18,002 nucleotides of DNA, from NCBI GenBank assembly GCA_946479225.1, contig CAMLFI010000012.1, positions 1-18,002 on the forward strand, written 5' to 3'. The DNA is from an uncultured Mucilaginibacter sp. (GTDB taxonomy: Bacteria; Bacteroidota; Bacteroidia; Sphingobacteriales; Sphingobacteriaceae). The position numbers were made by a program, and so were the translations under genes. Within the stretch, counting starts at the first letter, position 1, and each line of letters begins with the position of its first letter. The notes under the pieces were generated by a model. The model saw nothing but the letters and a program-made list of their open reading frames with translations, ran no database searches and was not told the origin of the DNA. Of this stretch, positions 1 through 5,749 are shown piece after piece.

Positions 1-379
1 ATCAAAATCTGGTTTCCTGCCGGATGCGTCGGGTGATATTAAACTGGAGGCCAACGTGGAGTGGCGGCCCAAGCTGTTCAGTATAGTGCAGGGCGCGGTG
101 TTTGTTGATGCCGGTAACATCTGGAACATGAAGCCACATGCTAATTTACCCGGCAGCGCTTTTGGTAAGACATTTTTGAAGGAGCTAGCTGTTGATGCAG
201 GTGTAGGCCTACGTTTTGACGCTACAGTATTGGTAGTACGCACTGATCTCGGCTTCCCTTTACGCAAGCCGTGGCTGCCTGATGGCCAGCGCTGGGTGAT
301 CAATCAGATAGACTTTGGCAGCAGCGCGTGGCGCAGTCAAAACCTGGTGTTTAACCTGGCTATTGGCTATCCTTTTTAA
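1..379 (+). CDS. BamA/TamA-family outer-membrane protein, C-terminal fragment (TamL-like)
   Basis: The reading frame is open from base 2 and ends at the TAA at 377-379, so only about the last 125 residues are here and the true start lies to the left. The fragment has the motif GDIKLEANVEWRPKLF, then AVFVDAGNIW, and ends in NLAIGYPF with a terminal Phe. These are typical of the last strands of the Omp85 16-stranded barrel, where the final strand is the beta-signal read by the BAM machinery. In Bacteroidota this end is shared by BamA and by the lipoprotein-type TamL, and the fragment cannot separate them; the style fits TamL best. The role of the family is to insert or translocate proteins at the outer membrane. 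No downstream gene on the same strand follows closely. Confidence 0.85.
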   Translation, partial: SKSGFLPDASGDIKLEANVEWRPKLFSIVQGAVFVDAGNIWNMKPHANLPGSAFGKTFLKELAVDAGVGLRFDATVLVVRTDLGFPLRKPWLPDGQRWVINQIDFGSSAWRSQNLVFNLAIGYPF

Positions 380-388
380 TAACAGGGT

Positions 389-598
389 GTTTCACAAAAA
401 TATGAAACAAAATGAAACGCGTGAAACGCTTTTTTTTGTAATCAGCTGGCTTAAAGCTTTTTATGATTACGATGTGAAACGCTGTGAAACTACTTATTCG
501 TCAGGAAATTTAGCTGTAATATTGATTTAAATCTCTTTATATCAATCGATTGCAATATTCGGCAATTTACGCTTTTCGTGAAACGCTTTTGAAACGCT
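389..598 (+). repeat. Cluster of TGAAAC(GCT) words in an intergenic region
   Basis: TGAAAC starts at 403, 413, 422, 475, 485, 579 and 590 on the plus strand, and one reverse copy (GTTTCA) starts at 389. Five of the forward copies continue as TGAAACGC or TGAAACGCT. Within groups the starts are 9-11 bp apart, about one helical turn: 403/413/422, 475/485 and 579/590. A six-base word is expected far less than once in 200 bp, so this is not chance. The spacers are AT-rich, unequal and not repeated. I do not recognise the element; it resembles an array of half-sites for a DNA-binding protein more than a CRISPR or a satellite. Confidence 0.6.
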
Positions 599-637
599 TT
601 ATAAACACCAACCCCCTAATTCTCTTCTACCCTAATT

Positions 638-670
638 AAAAAACACCGTTCCTTAAAAAAGAACGATGTT
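638..670 (-). terminator. Intrinsic terminator for the barrel/GLPGLI operon
   Basis: Bases 642-651 pair with 661-670 as a 10-bp stem with a 9-nt loop. Read on the minus strand, the one imperfect pair (646/666) is a G-U wobble and the stem is followed by a run of U; on the plus strand that pair is a C/A mismatch. This orientation fits an end signal about 140 nt after the stop codon at 813. Confidence 0.6.
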
Positions 671-788
671 CTGCCAGCAGAATTAGGTCTGTTAAGCTTT
701 GGGGGCTTATACAATTGCATATCTGCCCGGCGTGGCACGGCTACCTATCAGTTATGATACCCTGATGGCTCAGGGGGATGACAAGTAA
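669..788. other. Run of short hairpins (structured 3' UTR or small-RNA candidate)
   Basis: Between the stop codon of the GLPGLI gene and its terminator there are further short perfect inverted repeats: 669-682 (TTCTGC-CA-GCAGAA), 693-709 (TAAGC/GCTTA), 746-759 (TATCA-GTTA-TGATA) and, directly abutting, 760-775 (CCCTGA-TGGC-TCAGGG). On the minus strand the whole stretch would be the 3' UTR, or a small RNA of about 150 nt ending at the 638-670 terminator. On the plus strand, 696-788 also reads as 30 open codons ending in ISYDTLMAQGDDK, without a plausible start, which may be a gene-end remnant. I match neither reading to a known RNA or protein family. Confidence 0.3.
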
Positions 789-812
789 ATCCAGATTTTT
801 AATTTCTTTTAT

Positions 813-1589
813 TTACAACATATAAACCTTCTTCTCGTACGTACCTGCTGCACCCCAATTCTTAGTCATTCCTTGTAATAAAACATCCAGTTGCTTGTAG
901 TTTATCGGTTTCGATTTTGATTTAGGTGGTACTATTTTGGCAACGTTCGCGGTATTAACTGACACCTTTGTAGCATCAAATCGTATGTTTTCATGCGGAA
1001 CTACCAAACATAATATCATTCCCGGCAGGCCAGAAAATGATTCCGGTCCGCCGCTTACCCTTATTTTATCGGTATAAAAAGCCACTACCGAAATTGAATC
1101 CATGTAAAGCCCGTTAGCACGGCGGCAGGTATATCCCGCAAATTCGCGTGTTTCGTTGGTTAAGCGCCAGGTAATTTTTTTCACGCTGTCAACTATCAGC
1201 AATTCATCCTGGTACACCATTTTTTTCATGGTTACCGCTTTTTTTGAAAGGTCAGTATAAACGGTGTTAAACTGCGTTACCATAGGGTTAGCATTTATAG
1301 TCGGAACACGTTCGGCAGGTGTCATGGGCGCGGGCGTAAAAAGTGTTTGATTTTTATCAAAATCAAGCGTACTCTTCAGTGTAGCAAACTGCGGATACTT
1401 CTTCTTATAATCGTCAAAGGCCGATAGCGTATTCGCATTGGCATTTTTACCAATTTCTTGCCGCGTTATGGCGTGTATATTAACGGTTTTGGTGTATTCA
1501 ACCGTTCCGTTGAATATAATTTTGTTATCCTGCGCCAATAAAGCGCTGCCGGTTAAAAAAACAATTAGGGCTGTTAAAATAGTTTTCAT
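813..1589 (-). CDS. GLPGLI family protein
   Basis: This 258-residue protein has an N-terminal signal peptide, hydrophobic at residues 4-18, with a likely cut after LLA at about residue 19. It contains the family-defining segment, here GLPGM at 187-191 preceded by SFS, and the usual upstream TREFAGYTCRRA at 147-158. The family (TIGR01200) is confined to Bacteroidota, is exported to the periplasm or outer membrane, and has no established biochemical function. It starts 6 nt after the stop of the 933-residue barrel gene, so the two are surely co-transcribed. This pairing recurs across the phylum and suggests an accessory subunit of the barrel. The canonical fifth residue Leu is Met here, a conservative change. 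Confidence 0.85.
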   Translation of the reverse strand: MKTILTALIVFLTGSALLAQDNKIIFNGTVEYTKTVNIHAITRQEIGKNANANTLSAFDDYKKKYPQFATLKSTLDFDKNQTLFTPAPMTPAERVPTINANPMVTQFNTVYTDLSKKAVTMKKMVYQDELLIVDSVKKITWRLTNETREFAGYTCRRANGLYMDSISVVAFYTDKIRVSGGPESFSGLPGMILCLVVPHENIRFDATKVSVNTANVAKIVPPKSKSKPINYKQLDVLLQGMTKNWGAAGTYEKKVYML

Positions 1590-1595
1590 GGCTGT

Positions 1596-4397
1596 TTAGT
1601 TTTTAGCAGGCAAAGTGCCAAATTTTGTAAAGTCCCATATCAGGTTTAACATAAAATACCTCCTGATAACATTGTAGGTTGATTGCGTTATAGTGTTACC
1701 CTGCGGGAAACGCGTATTTGGGTTTTGATCTAATAAGTTAGTACCGGTTACAGACATTTTAAGGTTATTCCCTTTCAGGAAGGTGCGGCTTATGCTGGCA
1801 TCAATGTTAGCGCGGTGTATAGCGCCAAGGTTATTATTACTACTTGGGCCGGTATAAGTATAGCGCATGTTCCCAAAAACTTCAAACCTTCCGGGCAGAT
1901 AAATTGTGCTTGACGAGTTAAAGCCCGCAGTAACAGACTTATAATCATTTCGTGTTGTAAATGAGTTTTTGGTTGTACTATAACCCACATTGCCGGAAAC
2001 ATTGATTGAATATTTTTTTGTTTTGTTTTTTGAAAGCGAAAGATATGCGTTATAATTATTACCGTTTGTTTGGTTCAGCCCAACAATATTTCCATCTCTT
2101 GTATAACTATAACTGGTATTCGTGCTATAGCTAAGTTGAGGGGATAATGTAAGATCTAACGAGGTTATTTTACGGCTGATGTAAGTACTTATATTAAAGT
2201 TATGTGGACTGCGATCTGTTAGGTTTACATATTGCGTGGTGGTTATGCCTGTTGCAGGATCGTAATTTATGTTGCCAACAACGGCATTGTTGGTAAGCGA
2301 ATAGGAGCCACTTACAAAAAACGTTGACCCTGTAAGCATAGAACTTGTTGAGTAGCTTCCGGAAGCGCTGTGTATAAAATATTGCTTCAGGTCGGGATTA
2401 CCTATAGTAAGGTAAGTTGGATTAAGGTTGTTTACTACCGGTTGGATCTGGCTAAGCGTTGGCTGGCGTGTGTTTCCGTTGTAGGATATGCTGAATGTTT
2501 TACCCTGTTTAGGCATATACCTAAAGTTAGCCTGTGGAATCCAGTTAACAAAATTCCGGTTCCTCTCTGTAAGGCGTCTTTCATCAACCTGGTTAAAGTT
2601 AACGTTTGATGCCCTGGCACCAAAGGTGGCGTTGGTTTTAGGTGTAACGTGACTAAATATGGCCCCAAACTGGTTAGTAAACACGTTGTATTTGTAATCG
2701 TTGGTGGTTATCTCATCTATCTGGTCATAATTACCTGATGTGCCTTTGTTAAATGATTCCTGCCGTGATATGCTGTTATTAATGCCCAATAAATAGTTAA
2801 ATGTAAGAGTAAGTTTAGCAGCAAGGGGCTCTGTATAGGTAAGGTTACTGCTTAATAATGAACTGGTAGCATTGGTTGGTTTGTATTGATCTACCACATT
2901 GTCCGGAAAAGCAGCGTAGTCAATATTTGTTTTAGCAAAAAGGTCTTCCTTGCTCTGCGTATAATTTTCAGACATGTTCCAACTCAAAGTACGGCGCGCT
3001 TTTTTAAACTTTTGCGAATAAAACACGGTCGCATTAAATAGTTTAGCCTCCGCGCTCTTGTTGGTTGATTGTGTTGTACGGTTGATAAAATTGCCATCCT
3101 GATCTACCTGTAAACTATTATTCATACTGGTCGCGTCGTTATTCCGCAAAGCTCCGTCAATACTAATCCGCAAATTTGAGGTGGTTGAGCTCTTTTGATA
3201 CATAACATCCAGCTTTTGCCTGAAAGTTGTATTTACGGATTCTGAGTTGGAGGTGGTATTTGTAGAAGTTTGCTCTGATATAAGGCGATCTACAATGGTA
3301 TTTTCCCTCAGTGTATTTTGTATCTGGCCAATACGGTAGTTAGTGTTGATAGACTCACCCTTGCCCCATTTAACATCATAATGCGCTCCGCCAGTTTTAG
3401 CTACAGGGTAACCGCGGCCGCTATAACTCGCATTGTCCGGATCGTCACCACCACCGCTGCCACCAATTATTATTACCCCACTACCATCAATACCCAACAG
3501 CGATGAATTTTGCGTACCCAGGTTGCTTTGGTCAGAGTAATTTAAATTAACCTTGCCGGTATTGGCCATTGTGCCATACACCGCCATTTTTGAGTTGGCT
3601 TTAAAACGGTTAAACTGCAATTGGCCCGCATACATGCCGCGGTCGTCTTCTGCGCGGCCGCCCGCTCCATCCAGTTTACCAAAAATGCCCACTTTCTTAT
3701 CTTCCTTAAGCTTAAGGTCAATTACCTGTGAGCGCTGCCCATCGTCAACGCCGGTAAATGTGGCCTGGTCGCTTCTTTTTTCGTACACCCGCACCCTGTC
3801 AATCATGTCGCCGCGTAAAGTGCGGCTTACCAGTACAGGGTCATCGCTAAAAAACTCTTCACCTTCAACCAGTATCTTTTTAATGGCTACGCCTCTGAAC
3901 TTAATGGCTCCATTTTGGTCAATCTCCATCCCCGGAATCTGTTTTAACAGATCATCAACCTTGGCATTGGGCTGTATTACAAAAGCTTTCGCATTAAAGT
4001 CCGAAGTATCACCCCGCATTTTTAAAGCGTTTATACTCCCCTTAATAACCGCCTCTTTCAATATTTTTGATAAAAGCGTCATCTGGATGTTTCCAAAATC
4101 GTGCACGGGCTCGGTTGCTCCTATGGTAAAATCCTGCGAATAATCTGCATACTCCGGAAAAGAAGCTAAAAGAATGTACTTACCCGCCGGCAGTCCGCCA
4201 ATTGTAAATGCACCATCATTGCCGGCATAGCCAAATGCCTGCATAATTGAATCGGCGCGGAGTATAGTTATTGTGCTGCTTACCTTGCTTTTTAAGGCGG
4301 TATCAATGGTGATACCTTTAATACTGTGGTTATTTTGCGCAAAAGCAGAAAATGTGCATAAGCAAAATGCTAATAATACCAAAGCTTTGATATTCAT
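1596..4397 (-). CDS. Outer-membrane beta-barrel protein with CarboxypepD_reg-like and plug domains (TonB-receptor-like)
   Basis: This 933-residue protein has a signal peptide with a likely cut after SAFA at residue 20. A carboxypeptidase-regulatory-like beta-sandwich follows at about 24-107 (ITIDTALKSKVSSTITI and GYAGNDGAFTIGGLPAGKYIL). A plug-like domain spans about 120-230 (KVDDLLKQIPGMEIDQNG, FRGVAIKKILVEGEEFFSDD). A long series of amphipathic Asn/Ser/Thr/Tyr-rich beta strands runs to the C-terminus, as in the OMP_b-brl_3 barrel family. A Gly-rich loop (GGSGGGDDPD) lies near 313. By homology this is a TonB-dependent-receptor relative; its substrate is unknown, and no SusD-like lipoprotein neighbour suggests glycans. 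It leads the operon with the GLPGLI gene. The last residues (FTKFGTLPAKN) overrun the usual terminal aromatic residue. Confidence 0.87.
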   Translation of the reverse strand: MNIKALVLLAFCLCTFSAFAQNNHSIKGITIDTALKSKVSSTITILRADSIMQAFGYAGNDGAFTIGGLPAGKYILLASFPEYADYSQDFTIGATEPVHDFGNIQMTLLSKILKEAVIKGSINALKMRGDTSDFNAKAFVIQPNAKVDDLLKQIPGMEIDQNGAIKFRGVAIKKILVEGEEFFSDDPVLVSRTLRGDMIDRVRVYEKRSDQATFTGVDDGQRSQVIDLKLKEDKKVGIFGKLDGAGGRAEDDRGMYAGQLQFNRFKANSKMAVYGTMANTGKVNLNYSDQSNLGTQNSSLLGIDGSGVIIIGGSGGGDDPDNASYSGRGYPVAKTGGAHYDVKWGKGESINTNYRIGQIQNTLRENTIVDRLISEQTSTNTTSNSESVNTTFRQKLDVMYQKSSTTSNLRISIDGALRNNDATSMNNSLQVDQDGNFINRTTQSTNKSAEAKLFNATVFYSQKFKKARRTLSWNMSENYTQSKEDLFAKTNIDYAAFPDNVVDQYKPTNATSSLLSSNLTYTEPLAAKLTLTFNYLLGINNSISRQESFNKGTSGNYDQIDEITTNDYKYNVFTNQFGAIFSHVTPKTNATFGARASNVNFNQVDERRLTERNRNFVNWIPQANFRYMPKQGKTFSISYNGNTRQPTLSQIQPVVNNLNPTYLTIGNPDLKQYFIHSASGSYSTSSMLTGSTFFVSGSYSLTNNAVVGNINYDPATGITTTQYVNLTDRSPHNFNISTYISRKITSLDLTLSPQLSYSTNTSYSYTRDGNIVGLNQTNGNNYNAYLSLSKNKTKKYSINVSGNVGYSTTKNSFTTRNDYKSVTAGFNSSSTIYLPGRFEVFGNMRYTYTGPSSNNNLGAIHRANIDASISRTFLKGNNLKMSVTGTNLLDQNPNTRFPQGNTITQSTYNVIRRYFMLNLIWDFTKFGTLPAKN

Positions 4398-4485
4398 ATG
4401 TGATAAGGTTTAGATTGTATATTGTCTAAAAAACGGTCTGTTAAAGGTTTTACTGCCTACTGTTTAGGCTACAATAAGTATATAT

Positions 4486-4516
4486 CAAACATAACAGGTT
4501 AATTTTTCAAATGCAA
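4486..4516 (-). promoter_or_regulatory. Promoter of the barrel/GLPGLI operon
   Basis: On the minus strand a TTG (4514-4516) is followed after exactly 20 nt by TATGTTTG (4486-4493). This matches the Bacteroidota primary sigma consensus TTG-N(19-21)-TAnnTTTG. It predicts a leader of about 80 nt before the ATG at 4397. It is the best promoter match in the window. Confidence 0.7.
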
Positions 4517-4591
4517 CTATTTTTTTAGTGACGTAACGTAAAATTCCGTTTACAATTAGGTATAGCGTTGATAGTTAGGAATTTGTATGTG

Positions 4592-4607
4592 TGTTAAAAA
4601 ATGTTAA
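4592..4607 (+). promoter_or_regulatory. Tandem TGTTAA pair, copy 1
   Basis: TGTTAA occurs at 4592-4597 and 4602-4607, starts 10 bp apart, in the gap between the barrel operon and the four-helix membrane protein gene. The same arrangement recurs near 7410 and 15778. It lies roughly 120 bp upstream of the predicted barrel transcription start, so a role there is possible but not shown. Confidence 0.3.
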
Positions 4608-4613
4608 ATAAAA

Positions 4614-5285
4614 TTATACGGCGACGTTTACTTTAAAATCGGCCCGGTACATTTTATAAAACGACACTACGTGCAGCGCATAAGCTATAAAAACTACTGT
4701 CATAACCACAGGGCTCACGTTATTGTGCCAGTAACCATGTGTATCTCCTATAAAAAAATAATAATAAAGGGCAAATACGCTAATTAAGGCTACCGGGGCG
4801 TACTTTAGGCGTGTAAAGCCTTCGTCTTTTACAGATCTTCTGATGCTTCTTCGTAAATATCCCATCCTGATGTAGCGTATTGTATTGATAGCGGATACAG
4901 CAAGCCCAGCAATAATAAACAGACCAAAATACCAGGCTGTATTAAACCATGATGCGCTAAAGATGTTGTAAACTACCAAGGCAGCAATTGATAATAGGAT
5001 GACCCAAGGAAACCTGAACGGTTGAGAAATATTGTCTAAATACTGCTTTTTCATACCCCTTAAAACAGTTGAACGATACTGCTTCTCGATGGCATGTAAA
5101 CCGAAGATGCCGCCAAACTCTTTCCTCACATAACTTTTTACTGTCTCTTCAAAAGAAGATCCTTCGGGTATATTCTCCAGTCCGGATGAGATATGATCGT
5201 ACAACTCATTATAAGTTTCGCGATAGGTAAGCTCATTACTCAGGTAATCCTTTAATATTTGCTGTTGCGATGCTGTTAAATTCAT
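4614..5285 (-). CDS. Four-helix membrane protein with HAAS/permease-prefix-like N-terminus, partner of PadR
   Basis: The 223-residue product starts with a helical soluble region (1-75: LSNELTYRETYNELYDHISS, then FEETVKSYVRKEFGG). This has the look of the HAAS or permease-prefix domains found in proteins encoded beside PadR regulators. Four hydrophobic segments follow at about 92-110, 116-135, 163-180 and 190-210, so it should sit in the inner membrane. Its ATG overlaps the PadR stop codon by 4 nt (ATGA), which implies translational coupling. In better-studied PadR pairs the membrane partner is a transporter or sensor; here there is no ATPase or recognisable transport motif. I infer a sensor or modulator working with the PadR protein. 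The exact family is not certain from sequence alone. Confidence 0.7.
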   Translation of the reverse strand: MNLTASQQQILKDYLSNELTYRETYNELYDHISSGLENIPEGSSFEETVKSYVRKEFGGIFGLHAIEKQYRSTVLRGMKKQYLDNISQPFRFPWVILLSIAALVVYNIFSASWFNTAWYFGLFIIAGLAVSAINTIRYIRMGYLRRSIRRSVKDEGFTRLKYAPVALISVFALYYYFFIGDTHGYWHNNVSPVVMTVVFIAYALHVVSFYKMYRADFKVNVAV

Positions 5286-5620
5286 TTTGATGTGGGTTTA
5301 AGGTTTAGTAATAGTTGCAACTGACTGATGTATGCCGCGGCTTCATCCAGCTTGTCGGCTACCTGCTGCCCGCCCTGCTCTGTAAGGCGGTAATACTTGC
5401 GTACACGGTTGTCAACTACCTGCGTAAATGTTTCCAGCATACCTTCGGCTTCCAATTTATGTAAGGCCGGATACAGGGCTCCCTCTGTTATCATAATTTC
5501 ACCATCGGTTACTTCCTTCACCATCTGGGTTATTTCATAACCATACATTTCGGTTTGGTCGTTCAGCAACTTTAAAATTATGGTTTGCAGTGTGCCTTTT
5601 AATAATGGGTTATTGCTCAT
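5282..5620 (-). CDS. PadR family transcriptional regulator
   Basis: From the ATG at 5620 the protein is 112 residues and begins MSNNPLLKGTLQTIILKLL, a typical PadR N-terminus. The winged-helix segment spans about 9-85: MYGYEITQMVKEVTDGEIMI, then EGALYPALHKLEAEGMLET, then RVRKYYRLTEQG forming the wing. A short C-terminal helix for dimerisation follows (ADKLDEAAAYISQLQLLL). A longer version from the ATG at 5635 would add five residues, but that codon lies inside a palindrome that looks like an operator, so I prefer 5620. PadR proteins are ligand-responsive repressors that usually control themselves and the next gene. Here that gene is the overlapping four-helix membrane protein. Confidence 0.88.
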   Translation of the reverse strand: MSNNPLLKGTLQTIILKLLNDQTEMYGYEITQMVKEVTDGEIMITEGALYPALHKLEAEGMLETFTQVVDNRVRKYYRLTEQGGQQVADKLDEAAAYISQLQLLLNLKPTSK

Positions 5621-5628
5621 GGCACAAG

Positions 5629-5651
5629 TATACATAATTTTCTTATGTATA
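5629..5651. promoter_or_regulatory. 23-bp palindrome, candidate PadR operator
   Basis: TATACATAA (5629-5637) and TTATGTATA (5643-5651) are perfect inverted 9-bp arms around a 5-nt centre. The site lies 9 nt before the preferred PadR start and just downstream of its likely promoter, the classic position for autorepression. Known PadR sites are also palindromes built from ATGT/ACAT, though with a different arm order and spacing. Confidence 0.5.
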
Positions 5652-5663
5652 TAAATAAAAAAG

Positions 5664-5695
5664 TAAATTTATTTTTTGGTGATGATATAAAACAA
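5664..5695 (-). promoter_or_regulatory. Probable promoter of padR operon
   Basis: On the minus strand TTG (5693-5695) is followed after 21 nt by TAAATTTA (5664-5671), one base off TAnnTTTG. The start of transcription would fall immediately upstream of the palindrome at 5629-5651. The TTG overlaps the U-tract of the degP terminator. Confidence 0.35.
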
Positions 5696-5726
5696 AACAG
5701 GCCCCCCGAAACCGGAGGGCCTGTTT
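5690..5726 (-). terminator. Intrinsic terminator of degP
   Basis: Bases 5695-5708 pair with 5713-5726: a 14-bp GC-rich stem with a 4-nt loop. The only imperfect pair is a G-U wobble on the minus strand. It is followed on the minus strand by TGTTTTATA. It begins 23 nt after the degP stop codon. Confidence 0.85.
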
Positions 5727-5749
5727 GCCTCATTATATCTAATCAATAA

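Noticed and set aside
315..530. Open frame of 71 codons downstream of the BamA/TamL gene
   Set aside because: It starts inside the real gene in another frame and runs through the TGAAAC repeat cluster; no family resemblance or start signal.
389..598. CRISPR array
   Set aside because: Repeats are only 6-9 bp, spacings are irregular (about 10, 53 and 94 bp) and there are no cas genes.
380..812. tRNA or other standard RNA gene
   Set aside because: No cloverleaf, T-loop or anticodon pattern was found on either strand; only the repeats and hairpins described.
3553..4143. 196-codon open frame antisense to the barrel gene
   Set aside because: It mirrors the barrel coding sequence, has low-complexity Ser/Pro content and no start context. 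The minus-strand gene has a signal peptide, domains and a promoter.
4434..4474. Hairpin GCCTA-CTGTT-TAGGC near 4455 as a regulatory element
   Set aside because: The stem is only 5 bp and lies in an AT-rich leader; it is within what chance would give.
5621..5635. Upstream ATG for padR at 5635
   Set aside because: It lies in one arm of the palindrome and adds MYTCA, unlike PadR N-termini. The ATG at 5620 gives MSNNPLLKGTLQ.
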